A stretch of 59,498 bases of DNA from Bondarzewia mesenterica (Eukaryota; Basidiomycota; Agaricomycetes; Russulales; Bondarzewiaceae), in the NCBI GenBank assembly GCA_004802705.1, contig SGPL01000163.1, forward strand, positions 1 through 59,498, in the 5' to 3' direction. The position numbers were made by a program, and so were the translations under genes. Shown piece after piece: positions 1-12,152 of the stretch. The notes under the pieces are model-generated. The model did not search any database. It saw only the letters and a program-made list of their open reading frames with translations, and was not told the DNA's origin. Numbering within the stretch: position 1 is the first letter of the stretch; each line of letters opens with the position of its first letter.

Positions 1-1174
1 AGGGTCTGGCTTGAAAATTCTGTTCCGCCACTTTTTTCTTCAAATTCTTACTTGTATGTTTTTTCTTCTTTACATCAATTACCGCTCGGTTCTGATTCGG
101 ATATGATCGAGGTGCTTCGTGGAGGGGCTTGCGCTTGTGCGCGAAGGCCCGGGCCACGGGGAGGGGTCGAGCGTGTGCTCTGCACATATGTTGTGCGAGT
201 GAGGAGGTAAAACTTGTGTACCAGCTTATTTTTGTGATCCGTTGACTCCCTTTATATATCTATCATGCGCCCCAAACAGGTCTACACTTTCACGCGGTGA
301 GTGGCTCGATATCGGATCAGTTGTTTGCGTCATATTCATGTGGTCTCTTTGCCATCTTCATACTCTTCTTTGCGTAGTTCGAAGCAAAAAAATCACACAT
401 ACCTCTTCGACAGCTGATCACTCCAGGGTTCTTTCATCCCGAGTCAGTCGGGAAATCAAGCCGCCCACAACTCCGTTGAGAGATGTGGGATTGCCGATGG
501 ACATCGTCAATCTGGTGAGTTCATCCCAGGGAGTGAGTCATTTTGCCCGTGTGGATTACTAAATGCGTGCAGGTTTTCGACGTGTCTTTTGGTTCCGCGT
601 TCCGCACGGCATGGGTACACAGCGGCTTTGTGGTATCTTGAGGGGTTGGTTCATATTGGTGGAAGTAAGTAAGGAATTTCTGTTGCAGATGAGCAGTCAA
701 CTGGCCTGTTTCGAATGTTGCTGATTTTTTATACACCCAGCGGATCAGTGGNCTTTCTTTTTGAGATTTACTGCGTTCAAATTTTGTGCGTGGTATGTAG
801 TAGTAGCGCTCATTCCAAATTCAGATGCGGCGATTCCCAGCATCGAAGGACCACCGACAGCTCAAGTGACCAGCCAATACCACATCGGTTAATCCTCATC
901 CTTCTTCTATCCAGTCGAAGGTTTTCTGACCGTGATGTTCCCTTTTTCTTCGACATCCCGTGGGACAATGACTTGCCATTGGCGTCATCTTGGACTCGAG
1001 AAGTGGCGCCGTTTCCCCCACAGAATCCATGAATACTTTTTGAATCCCACTCACGTCGGGCAAATCCTTACTTCATGATAAGCACAAGCACGTACGCATG
1101 CATATGAACACTACATAAGGTTCAGAAATTGTTCGATACTACACCCATCCCCCGTTCAGTTCTCAAGCAACATC
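1..1174. other. Leading interval, no gene assigned
   Basis: No reading frame here resembles a protein family I know. Two short plus-strand open frames (242-562 and 715-1032) are interrupted by possible splice signals (a GTGAGT near 515, AG sites near 570 and 690), so the 3' part of a gene or a noncoding transcript cannot be excluded. The last about 150 bases are the likely promoter and leader of the P450 that starts at 1175. I see no convincing TATA box or tRNA. Confidence 0.4.
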
Positions 1175-3469
1175 ATGCATGCTCTCGGTACTGACAACTT
1201 CATCCCCGCCGTCGCAACAGCCGCTGCTCTCCTGCTCGCGTTAGCGGGTATCATATCTAAGAGGGCTCGTCGTCCTCCGCTCCCGCCTGGACCAAAGTCG
1301 TCCATGTTCGGCCTGGGATCGCTGTGGACACCTACGTCCTTCCCTTGGCGCACGTACGCAGAATGGCGGAGCTTGTACCGTGCGTCTCCTTTCCTGCGTG
1401 ATGCACAGACTTGTGCCGCGAGCATCGTGCTGAGAGATATATCTCTTGTCTCAGGGGATATGATATATATTTATGCATTCGGGAACCCCATCCTCATCCT
1501 GAACTCGGCAAAAGCTGCGGAGGAATTGCTTGACAAACGCGGGTCCATATATTCCTCCAGGCCCGTGAGGACGATGAAGAATTTGTGAGCCGCTCGTCGA
1601 GTACAATGATGTTTCATAATTTCTCATGATGACATACGATCGCGGCAGAATGGGCGGGGATTTTTCGTTCTCGTCTATGCCGTACGGGAACGGGTGGAGG
1701 AAGTATCGGGGATTGTTCCAGAAGCACTTCCACTCGCGCACGGTGCCTCGGTATAATCCCATTCAAACGCGCGAGGCGCACGTTTTCCTCCGCAATCTGC
1801 TGCATAGCCCGGACAAGCTCTACCGTCACGTTCGGAGGTGCGACATAAACGATTCATGGCAACGTTGACTTGGATTGTAATGGTTCTTGCAGGACATCTG
1901 CGGCAATTCTCATGAAGGTGTCGTACGGTCATGATGTTCGGGAGGAAGGCGATATCTATGTGACTCTCGCGGAGAGGGCCATGGCCAGCATGGCCAGCGT
2001 TGGGATCTATGGGACGTATTTGGTCGACTACATCCCTCTGCGTACGTCCCTTGCAATTTCTGGCTAAACTTTGCGGACTCGTAATGAAACTTGTGAACGC
2101 AGTGAAGCACATTCCAGGTTGGATGCCTGGTGCCATGTTCCAGGAAAAGGCGAAGGAAGGGATGAGAGACATACGCGCGATGCTCGAGCAGCCATTCAAT
2201 ATGGTCAAACAGCGCATCGTGCGTGCATGGACAATATGTCGAGACGTCATGCTGACCGTTGAATTATTTCAGGCATCTGGTACGGCCGTGCCCTCTGTCG
2301 CTGCAATTGAACTCGAGAACTCGATCGAGGCAGATTTGGCGGACGACCCGCAGCTCGAATGGATGATACAAAGTGTCGCAGGTGTTTCTTACGCAGGTGG
2401 GTGATAAATCATCTCGGTTGCAGCAGTCTTTGTCCTGCATCGAGCACTGACTTTGACCTTTACCACCACCAGCCGGGTCAGATACGGTGAGCTATTTGAT
2501 GACTGTTGTTTTTGTTGTCCGTGAATATTGATTTATTGATTGCAGACAGTTTCCACCACCATGACCTTTATCCTCGCCATGATGCTGCACCCTGAGGTCC
2601 AGCGCAAAGCGCAGGAGCAGGTGGACAAAGTCGTCGGTCCTGATCGGCTCCCGCAATTTAGCGATCGCGCCGCCCTGCCGTACATCGACTGGATCCTCTG
2701 GGAATGCCTGCGCTGGAACCCAGTCGTTCCTCTCGCAACCCCTCACGCAACGGTGGAAGATGACGTTTACGAGGGTTATTTCATTCCAAAAGGGACAGCC
2801 ATCTTGGCCAATACCTGGTAAGTCTTTTTGACCATTTTCCAACGGAACGCTGATGAACCCTTGTCTTGACCCCATATTTAGGTGCATCCTCCACGACGCG
2901 GAGAAATATCCTGATCCTTTCGCTTTTAAGCCTGAACGCTTTGCGGACCAAAAGAAGAACGCCGAGCTAAAGATCAACAACTTGCCAATGGCAGGTTTTG
3001 GATATGGAAGACGGTGCGTAGCACAGTACGGTAGCCGTGCTCGGGGCCCTCGCCTGAAGACTGGTTGACGCCGTGCGCTGAAATGGCTGTGAACCGATAC
3101 GTTAGTAACTTACCATTACTTCCATCTGCAGTATATGCCCAGGAAGATGGCTCGCTATCGACACCCTATGGATCACTATCGCTTCCGCTCTGGCAGTGTA
3201 CGACGTTGCGAAACCGAAGGACGAGAATGGAGTTGTGATCGAGCAGGACGTCCAGTACACAAGTGCTATGATAAGGTAAGTCGCAATGCCCTTTCGTGTT
3301 GTGCATTGCGCGCCCGAATTTTTTAATACTGGGTTACTGATTTGCTTTTGGCGATCCTGCGGTGTACAGTCAGCCAGAGGCGTTCCGATGTTCGCTCGTT
3401 CCCCGCTCGGAAGCAGCTCTGGCCCTCATCAGGCAGACCGAGGACGAGCAGCCCGCTGAAGTGAAGTAA
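1175..3469 (+). CDS. Cytochrome P450 monooxygenase, complete, about 10 introns
   Basis: Heme-thiolate monooxygenase, membrane anchored at the ER. The N-terminus has a hydrophobic helix followed by the proline hinge RRPPLPPGPKS. Later landmarks in order are the I-helix oxygen-binding motif AAGSDTT, a K-helix region in which ExxR reads as ECLRW, the PERF motif (FKPERFAD) and the heme loop FGYGRRICPGRWLA with the axial cysteine. Splicing was deduced by eye: introns lie at 1380-1454 and 1585-1648 and near 1838, 2041, 2219, 2396, 2487, 2819, 3014 and 3275. One exon (2473-2486) is only 14 nt and encodes part of AGSDT. The product is about 500 aa, normal for the family. The style recalls fungal O-methylsterigmatocystin-oxidoreductase-like P450s, which does not fix a substrate. 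It lies a few kb from two esterases and an FAD oxidase, so a role in secondary metabolism or xenobiotic breakdown is an inference. Confidence 0.93.
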
Positions 3470-4204
3470 TTCTGCGATGGAACGACATGTCATCGAATTT
3501 CTCTTTTTCTGTGTCTCAATGGAAATATTATGTCGGATGCATTCTGGATTTATTTGTTCATCTTTCGACTTGTGTTTGTTCGTTCTCGATCTATCGATAT
3601 CATGTTACAGTACAACTTTCAAGTTGAATAAAAATCTGTCGTTCTCACTTGCAGCAGGTACAATCAAAGATATGAATGAGGTTCACCTGACCACCGTCAA
3701 GCAAATGTCGAGGAGAGTTCAAGAGATTCGATCACCAGCCACAATGCTCAAAGTCAGTTGCACTTAGCTGTGATATTGCCTTGCTTGCGTCGCGTCCCAA
3801 GGCTCGGAGCTTAAGCTTGTCCTCTCCTCCTGGCTCCAGTGCTTCCATCAGCTCTATCTTACATGTAGGATTTACTTGCTATGTCCTCTATTGCCTTCGT
3901 TCAAGCCCAAGCACTGCAGCATTACGAGCTGACAAGATTTTCGCATCCAAGGCGGCGAATCTCAATGCATGACAACAAAGTGGATAAGACATCAATCGTA
4001 TGAGAACGACGCGCTGTACGCGTGGTCGCCGTTCGTCGAAGAAGAGCACGCGTTCTGGTACGACGGACCTGAGGGCGACCAATGGTGGGACGTCGGACTG
4101 TACGCCAGCGAGGCAGGGGAATATGCATACTTCAATCCGCGATCTCGGAGTCTCCCACCTCCAATATCGCTCCTGAGGTGCTTCAGGCAGGCAGCTTGTG
4201 CGCA
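3470..4204. other. P450 3' flank with a possible coding relic
   Basis: The first about 300 bases are AT-rich 3' flank. Around 3969-4140 on the plus strand there is an open frame with a coding look (YAWSPFVEEEHAFWYDGP, WWDVGLYASEAGEYAYFN), but no start, no splice pattern and no family I recognise. It stops at the T-run that marks the LINE 3' end, so it may be the part of a host gene left of the insertion. I could not find its continuation on the other side. Confidence 0.3.
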
Positions 4205-4230
4205 TTTTTTTTTTTTGTACCTTTTTTATT
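4205..4230 (-). terminator. LINE 3' end: AATAAA and poly(A) tract
   Basis: On the minus strand AATAAA (4230-4225) is followed after 8 nt by a 12-base A tract (4216-4205). This is the expected signature of the 3' end of a polyadenylated, reverse-transcribed LINE RNA and is used here to set the left boundary. It could also be a host polyadenylation site, but no minus-strand host gene lies upstream of it. Confidence 0.6.
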
Positions 4231-4864
4231 GTCCAGCAGGGTTACGGTACCCTATGATGGACATATACAGACGAGTAGTACAAAATAAACCCATGCCGCC
4301 CGCCCGATCCGCGTTGTCGGCTTTGTGAAAACTGGGTGTGATTCGTGGTTACCGACGACGTATTGGTGGCGACGGTGAGCGTTCAAGTATGTACCTAGGC
4401 GCCCGGAGCGCCAGAGCACGGGGGGGAAGGGAGTGGGGATATGATGTGAGGGATTGCCGTTGCGATTGTGAGGAAGGGTAGGGTGGTGGTGTTGCCTGCG
4501 GGTGATGTGGTGAAGCGTTGATTTGGCGTGGCGGTCGGGTTCGAGTGGCGGGTGGCATGTTACAACGAAAGAAAGAAAATAAATGGAGAACTTCTCTGCC
4601 TCGTCCCAACACCATTTCCAATGTGAAACACCCGGAGCTGGCACGATCCTAAGGGCGCGGTAAAAACCCGGTGGGAAAAGCCCCCTTCACGCACGCATTA
4701 ACCTCCCTCCATGAACCATTCCCAGACTCCTTCGCATCGAGCACCGGTGATTGTGCGATGAGCCTTGCCGCCCGCGGCGAGTACGAGTGTGGGGACGATA
4801 CTTGTGTGGAGATCGGTCTGATTGGGGATTTCCTGTGGGGTATTTTGCCAGCAAATGTACGCGT

Positions 4865-7800
4865 CTAGTTCACAGATTGTAACGTACCAAATTGAGTTCC
4901 AAACTGACCAGAATCTCGAACGAAGTCGAGTAACGGCTTTGTAGCTTTGCGGTCCGCTAAGAGGAAATCTAAGTCCAACGCCCTTTTACGCCAATGTTTC
5001 CGCAATCTGTCCCTCTCGTATTCGTATCCCGGACATTCCAGTAGGTAATGTTGAACCGTCTCCTTTGGATTGCCGCAGGCCGGGCATCTTGCAGAGGTGA
5101 TTTTTCGGATTCAGTTCAGGTGTCGATTGAGGGGTACGTGCCCCGTACGAAGCTGGAATAGGAGACTGGCTTGCCCTCGGGTAAGTTCGCCAGATCTGAC
5201 GAGTTTTAGGAATGATGGAGAAGGGAGGTCGGGATCGATGCGGTTTAGTCGTGCGTAACGTTTGGATGTTGCCCAGTATTCCTTCCAATTCGTCTTCAGC
5301 GTGCCGTTGTAGTCCTGTCTCATCGCCGAGGTGTCCGATAGTAGTGGGGAGTTGCCGCGGAGGTACGTTGGCAGGTGGTCCTTGTGGCTTGAGGTGCCAG
5401 CAGCTGCTTCCTTCGCCTTCTCGTCCGTAAGTTTGTTACCTTCCACTCCTTCATGTCCTGCCACCCATCTGATTATAAGGCTGTATCCAGTGTTAGCATG
5501 CTTCTGTTTTAGGCGTCGAGCAAGCCGGATGAACTCCTTGATGAGATGCTGGCCTGATCGGGGTTTGATACGGGATGCGGACGTGAGGGCGGCCTGATTG
5601 TCCACACTCAGGGATGTGGGATGGCCAGAGTTGGGTTCTGTGAAGGCGAGGTGAGCGGCGAGTATCATACCTACCAGTTCTGCTTCATAGACAGTGTGTT
5701 GTCCTTCTTTGCCCAGGTGATACTGCAGGTGTCTGGGAGGCCGCCCTTGACGAAGTAAGATTGCCGCTGTGCCCACCTTCCCGTCCTGCATCGAGCCATC
5801 TGAGTAAAGCCTTATCTCCGCCGTTTGGTTGCGATCTGAGACTCGGGTGTCCTCTCTTGATTTGTCGATGTGCGTGTTGAAGGGGAGTCGCATTCCAGGG
5901 CGTCGTGTGACTGGACATGGACAGATTGTCTCTACCAGCCCTGGGCGGACCTTGTATACGTGTAGTAGGTAATAAAGTGGGCTACGATGTCGTTTAACGA
6001 ATGTGCATGCTGCCCGTTGTACGTGGTCATGTAGCGGGTGCACCTTTGGTAGACTGGCGAGTCAGGTGGTGGCCCGTTGGCACAGTTTGTTGATGAGTAA
6101 CTCAATGGGGAGTAGATTAGCGTGCGCCTCTAGCGCGTCTGTTGGTGAGGACGAGAGGCCCCCCAGAATCGTGCGTGCCACTGTTCGCTGGACTCTAGTT
6201 AGCGCCGTTGCCGTTCCTACCGATCCTCTAGCCTTCTTTCCACCCTCTGTCTCATAGATCGGGGTGCACCAGACGTCTGCGGCATACATCATCTTGGGAA
6301 TGGCCACACCAACGTAGAGTTGCCGAAGTAGCGCGGGTTTGATACCTGTAGACAGTTTTGCCAGTCGTTTGAGCTGGCTGGTCCATGCCATTCCCTTACC
6401 AACTGCGCTGTGTGCCTGTGCCTGCCAGCGTAGTTCCTAATCTATAATGACTCCTAGGTAGCGTGTCGATGCTGTAGGCTGAATGGTGATCAGTCCTGGG
6501 ATATGAAGAGATGTCCTGACAAGGGGGCGGAGGGAGCCTCTCTTGTTTGGATCTGGCTCCTTTTTCTGCGTAAAGTCGACGAGTGCGAACTTGGTGGGCT
6601 CGAAGCGCGAGTTGTGAGTTTGGGACCAGTCGAGTGCACCTCCGGTTCTTGTCATCATATCTGCGAGGATTCTGTGAGTCTCCTCAAAGCTTTCGCCTAC
6701 CACGATGAGAGCTGTGTCGTCCACATATGATAATGCGTCCTCCTTCGACCGGCTCCTGCCCATCGTTTTGGGGATTTTGAGTATGTCCGCGTTGTAGAAT
6801 AGATATAGCACCATCGATAGTGGATCACCTTGCCCTATCCCATTTGTGACCTCCATGAACTGTGATTCATAGTCGTCGAACCGAAGTGTTGTGCGCCTGT
6901 CCGTTAGCATGCATTCGACAAACAAGACGTATGCCTCTGGAACTCCCTTCGATCTCATGTTGTGTAGTAGGCGTGCAGTTACGGCATTCGGGAATGCTCC
7001 TTCGATATCTAAGAAAAGCGCTGAGGTTACTTTGCCCTGTCTCCAGCCGTTCTTCACCTTGTGGATTAGGTAATGCATGGCGTCCGACGTTGTGCGTCCG
7101 GGTCGTCCTCCGAAGTGGTTGGGGGGGAAGATTTGATGTTTTTCACCTATGTAGATTAGCTGTTCCGAAATGATCGAGGTAAGGAGTTTGGCCATGGTAT
7201 TTAGGAGGGCTATTGGGCGATAGGATTTGGCGATGTCNTANCGGGGCTTTCCAGGTTTGCGCAGTACTACCGTGATGAAGGAGNGCCAGGGGTCGTAGTA
7301 CNTCNGGAGAGAGAAGNTGGCTCGGTATATNCAGTATAGATGCTCGGCGATGGANTCTATGCACCNTGTTAGTACGNCGTTAGGTATTCCATCTGGACCA
7401 GGGGCCTTGTATGGGCTAATNCTNTGTGNGTGAGTTATTATTAGTTCGCGTGAGATGTTTTGAAGCCCNCAAACGGGNTCNGGATAGTCGTAATCNGGGT
7501 CGATGCTTNTNGTGGTAGGAGNAGGAGGAAAGAAAGCAGCGGCCAGGGTTTTTGCCTTTCNGTCATCNTCGTNAANTTGAGTTGTCTCGCCTTGTGGTCC
7601 TATGNCGCTAAGTGACGGTACGCGCGTTTGTCCACCATCGCCCGATGGGCTAGAAATGAATTTGTTAGCCGTCCAGATGTCGGTTTGTCCAACTTCCTCC
7701 AGCCAGTCTTTCCAGTGCTGATTTTTAGTTCGTTCGATCTCTGCTGCGTAGACCCGACGTGCTTCTTTGTACTCCTCATGCAGCAAGTGTCCTGTAATGT

Positions 7801-8842
7801 CCCGGACCCTGTAAGTTAGCCGTCCTAACCTCAGCATTGACTTCCTGAGTTTAGTGAGGTCCTTCGTCCACCAGCGTTTCGAGTGCGAGCTTGGGCGAGA
7901 GAGCAGGACCACCTCTTGTATGACTTCCTGTAAAGTGTGGGTAAGAAACTCTGCAGTCCTGTTAAATTCGTTCTCGTTGGCCAAAGCCTGTGGGGGCCGC
8001 TGTGCTAGTCGTTCCTGTAATTTCTCATTGAAGTCCTCTCAATCGGTCATTCTGAAATTCCGCCGTTCCTTCGCAGGCCGGTGTGGGATCGAGATGTCGA
8101 GTGAGCTGGCGACCGGTATGTGATCTGTTGTGGGGCCTTTGTGAGATGGGAGGGCCTCGCAGGATGTGAACAATGGCAGTGTGTGTTCAGTGCAGAAGAC
8201 GTGATCCAGTCGTGACCATTTCTTGGTGACCGAGTGTTGATGCATTGGGATGCCTGGGGGAAGCGCTAGGCCTAGGTCAAGGTCAGCAAGTATGTGAATC
8301 AGTACTTCCACCTCCTCTGTTGCCGACCTCGTGAAGAGTCTGTCGTCTTCCGGGCTGTCCCACAGTGGGTGGTGTCGATTGAAGTCGCCTAGCCAAATTA
8401 GGTGCGCGTCGTCGTCTGGTAGTAGCGTATTGTGGTGCTGTCTGTGGTATGTTGCGAGTGCGTCAAGAGTGCGTCGATGTTTACAGTCGTTGTAGATGTT
8501 GAATATTGTTATGCATCTGAACGGGCCCTGGATTTGAACTACCGTTACGTCGTTCGATGGGAAGGGGAGTTGCTGCCAGAGGTGCACCAGAATAGTGGAT
8601 CAGATGAGGGTGATGGATCATTTCAGGTCGTCCGAGGAGAGGTGTTGAGACGGGTATAGCACTGTCCAATCACAGGAGGCTCTAGTGTTGCCGAGAAAAT
8701 CTATGTATGGTTCTTGGAGTGCAATTATGTCATAGTCTTGGAATAAGTTGGAGTGGAGTGTGTTGAATTGCGTCTTGTTTGATGTATTAACGTTTTCTTG
8801 CCAGATGCGAAGTCGAGTTAGGTCGTTGGTTTCTCTATTCAT
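4865..8842 (-). pseudogene. LINE ORF2: endonuclease, reverse transcriptase, RNase H, zinc finger
   Basis: One continuous frame runs from the ATG at 8842 to a natural stop at 4865-4867. In order it encodes an AP-like endonuclease (IIALQEPY, GDFNRHHPLWD, RLDHVFCTEH, TTDHIP), a reverse transcriptase (SYRPIALLNTMAKLL, FLDIEGAFPN, GIGQGDPLSMVLYLF, catalytic SYVDDTALI near 6735), an RNase H (LYSDGSMQDGKVGTAA, YEAELVGM, VDNQAAL, WVAGHEGVEGN) and a C-terminal CCHC finger (CPACG, then HYLLECP). The frame is never shifted but carries six in-frame stops: TGA at 8618-8620, 8600-8602, 8039-8041, 6062-6064 and 5111-5113, and TAG at 6437-6439. Its ATG overlaps the ORF1 stop. Inactive as it stands. Confidence 0.92.
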
Positions 8843-10701
8843 TGGACCAATCGCTGGGGGTNGTCTGACGGGCGCCGCTGATAGACGCTGGTGCGGATGA
8901 TGGGGATTTTTGCTTGGGNGAGGTAAGGGAGGGGGGAGANGTCGCGTGTGTATCGGGAGATGGGGGTGTGTTTGTCGCTGTGGGTTTGCTGTTCGAGGGN
9001 GTGGTNGGAGGAGGGGGGCGGCCAGAGNGGACTGATTGGGAGAGGAAGTTGTCCAGCGTTCGTTGNGTCAGGGCTTCCTTCGGTTGNGAGGGGGTACTTT
9101 CTATCGGCTCCGCGGCAAACTCCTGGGGGAAGNGGTTGGCCATGGGGATTCTCTGTGGGGTGGAAACGTGCGTGGCTGGATCACTGGTGGGGAAATATCG
9201 CATTTTATTGTCTGGGCGTCTCTCGTNGATTGCNTCGCATCGTTTGAGGAAGGAGGGGCAGTTNCTAACCCAGCTAGCGTGAGTGTTAGTCCTACACGAT
9301 ACGCACCAGTAGGTTTTGTATGCCCTGCACTCCGCCGTTGGGTGTGTGTTCTGTCNGCACGTCCNGCANGCCGATTCATTGCGGCAGTCCTTGGCGATGT
9401 GTCCGTATTGTTGGCAGTTGTTGCAGCGGATTGGTTCGGCCTTGAGCTTTTCAGGCCAGACCTTGNGCCCCCTGATTACTATACNATTGTCGATAAGTTG
9501 ATTGGCGACCTCCGCTGATGTTACCTGTGNGATACAGTGCCCCACGATTTGAGATGGGAGGCNTTTGGACTCCGGTTTGATCCATCTGGCGCGTGCTATG
9601 GAGNTAGTTGGGATACTCGCCGATTCCTCGATCTCCTTAAGGTCTGCCGAGTTGTCNNGCCTAAAAGACAACGGAACGAANCGTAGGATCANCGAGTGAT
9701 ACCTTTCCTTGANNGAAGNGGCNCCTCCNAATGCCCTTGCAAAACGCGAGCGAACGTCTGCGCTGCGTATCCAGTCTGCCNCTTCTTTCNTGNAAACCTG
9801 CAATATAACCCCGCCNTTTTTGATCCTGTAGAGCTCTTGTATTTCGATGGGGACGGGGGGGGTGGAGTTCCTCCAGNNCTACCTTTGCCGTTTCTCGCAG
9901 GCTTTCCAGACTGACGGTGGGAGGAGCGTCACTTGTTACGGTATCCAGATCGATGAGNACTTGTCGNGCACGGAGGATTGCCTGTCGAGCTGCCTTAGGG
10001 TCCATGGCCGCTTGGGAGAGCCCNGANGGGTGCGAATTTAAGAGGGCATCGCGGTATGGTGCAGGAGGAGNGGGGAGTGAGGGGGCGTGGACGGGTGCGG
10101 CCTGTNCGTGTTGCGAGCATGCGGCTTTNAATTCGACGAGTGCTTCTGATAGGGTAGTAACCTGCTTCTGTAAAAATTNGGCCTGTTCNTTCGACCGTGA
10201 TAGNAGTTCATCCTGAGAGGCNTGGAACTCAGCTTTCAGTGTCTTGATTACGTNCAGATCATCCAATATCGAATGTAGCCCTCCGAGGTCNGCATCCAAA
10301 TTCGTCGCCGTCTTGTCCATCTGACGTGCGAATGGTCNGAGACTTGACNAAAATCTGTCCGCTACCNCATCCACCAACTTGTCCACTCTGGCGTCATCTN
10401 CCNCCTGACCGAGCATGATGGNGACAGCTTGAATCGCGCATACNGCCGGCTTTGGTACCCTGTCGAGCTGTGAAATGTGTAGCAGCNCATTGCATAGTGC
10501 CGTGATTGTCAGGGGGGATCCAACAGATACTAGTAGGTTCCTTTCCAAGAATCTTTTGGCTTCTTCTGAACCCGTTACCTCGAACCTGATGTCTTCTGAC
10601 TGCGNGTCGAAAATCATTGGAGTGGTGGATCTTCTTGTTGAGGGACCCCGACTCCCGCTTGTTGGATTGGCGAGTGGGGCCGTTTTGGGCCTCCCCGCCA
10701 T
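8835..10701 (-). pseudogene. LINE ORF1: gag-like protein with three zinc knuckles, frameshifted
   Basis: The N-terminal half (ATG at 10701) is a charged protein with a probable coiled coil. The C-terminal half has three cysteine-histidine knuckles, CNNCQQYGHIAKDC, a second with N-masked residues ending HPTAEC, and CVSCRTNTHASW, typical of the RNA-binding ORF1 of Tad/I-type LINEs. The two halves are in different frames. The frame changes at an eight-base G run on the plus strand (9855-9862), where one base fewer would give a single open frame (alternative reading VPIEIQELYRIK). A Pro/Ser-rich tail ends at the stop at 8835-8837. The stop overlaps the ORF2 start, which suggests termination-reinitiation coupling. 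Confidence 0.85.
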
Positions 10702-10901
10702 TTCTATTCTAAACGCTGAGAGCAGGTAGGCTTTGTGATGTTTTTATGTCTTTTTAGAGGGTTATAACTAGCGTAGCAGAGGTTTCTAGTGAAGCAAATA
10801 TGGCCTGAGGGTGTTGAAAAATGCTGGGGTCCTAGGGGTGCCGGGGTGCCGGTGGTGGTGGTCCTTTGTGNTCCAGGCGTTGTCTGAGACTTATGACTTG
10901 C

Positions 10902-12152
10902 CACTCACATGGAATATCAGCATGCCCTAGTCACTCAATTGAGCTGGAAAATTCGCAAGGATCATCCAAAGGGAATGCCAGATCTCAGGCTACATAATGA
11001 TTTGTTCGCGTCCTTGAGAGAGAAAAAGAGCCCAAAGACATACCGGTATGAAGTTCAACCAGTCCGCGATGTGGATGGGTTATCGGTCATCGCAGCGCTC
11101 TTGAACCCGCGCTTGGGGTGCCGAATGGAACCGTTAAGTCCTTCCATTCGTGCAGGTATCGCGAATAAAATAGTATGTTGTCACACTTCTCCGCCAACAA
11201 ATCATGCAAGCCTGTATATGGGCTTTTCAATGGAAAGGGCCCGGCCGCAAATTGAAGGATTCCGCATCAGAGGATGTTCATCAGAAGATGGACGTGGGCG
11301 GCAAGTCACCAGCTGATAAATCTCTACGACCAAATGGGAGGTCAGTACAGCATCGCGGGCCCAGAATATCTCACAGTCTCCATAAGATCTGATCCAGATA
11401 ACAGTACTCACCCGTGTCGTAGCTGCAGCATAATGCCATGCATCTCCAGTCACAGCTGCGGCCGGGGGATGACTTTGCCAGTGCTGATTGCATGGGCGCG
11501 ATTTTGGCTGATGGGGACATCAGTGTTGATGCCACATGAAAAACAGAGGTGCACTCACCGGAAGCTCGATGGTCAGGGCTGTTGAAGCGCTGAAGGCATG
11601 CTGCAGTCACGGTGTGGGCTTCCATTCTGTCAGGTGGCGGTAATCAAGAACGTGAGCATCAAGTGCGTAATGATCAGGGAGGGAATGCGGTTTCCGCAGC
11701 GGACCTCAAACATGATATTGTTCCGCCTAGTACCAAGTTGCGTGGGCACCCTTATACATACAAAGTTGATACAGAGTACTGGCGTTGACGTTGAAACGTT
11801 GACTCGGAGGCCGAAAATTGGAAGTCGCCGGACAGCGCCGAGCCGAAACTGGTTCCCAATCTCCGCGTTCCGACATTGCGGCCTTGACACCGGATCCAAA
11901 TGTCTGATTGGCTTAGAGGCTCTATATGACTAAGCCAACATGATCACTCTGTGGTCCGCGGTGTGAGCGCGCTCGAGGGCGCTAAGACCACTGAGTCCGC
12001 TTGTCTCCCACCGTCACGTTCGCGGCATCATGCAAGTTCTTTTATCTAGCGCCGCTGCGAGGACACTTGCCTTCCGCACGCACGGTCCTCTTGTCGCTCT
12101 CACTCATTTCCTAGTTTTCCTTGCTACGACCATCGAACCAGACTGAGCTGCA
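10902..12152. other. Unassigned interval between LINE and hydrolase
   Basis: Several short open frames on both strands (for example plus 10909-11316, minus 11202-11453 and 11630-11899) show no domain I recognise. The minus-strand stretch around 11200-11620 has possible exon-like segments separated by GT/AG signals, so a decayed or fast-evolving minus-strand gene is possible. The last about 150 bases are the promoter region of the hydrolase that starts at 12153. Confidence 0.3.

Larger units (their letters stand above)
4205..10900 (-). mobile_element. Tad-like non-LTR (LINE) retrotransposon, nearly full length, decayed
   Basis: Read on the minus strand, the element has a 5' leader, a gag-like ORF1 with three zinc knuckles, ORF2 with AP endonuclease, reverse transcriptase, RNase H and a terminal CCHC zinc finger, then about 650 nt of 3' UTR ending in AATAAA and a 12-base poly(A). 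This order is that of Tad/I-type fungal LINEs. The right edge is uncertain: ambiguous bases continue to 10871 and unrelated sequence begins by about 10905. No target-site duplication was found by eye. The many N bases between 7238 and 10871 suggest reads from several genomic copies were merged. Confidence 0.85.

Noticed and set aside
4865..8842. Stop-codon reassignment (UGA read as an amino acid) as explanation for five TGA in LINE ORF2
   Set aside because: Host genes here use TGA as an ordinary terminator (for example the Nudix gene and the UTP14 relic end), and one break is TAG. Mutation is the simpler explanation.
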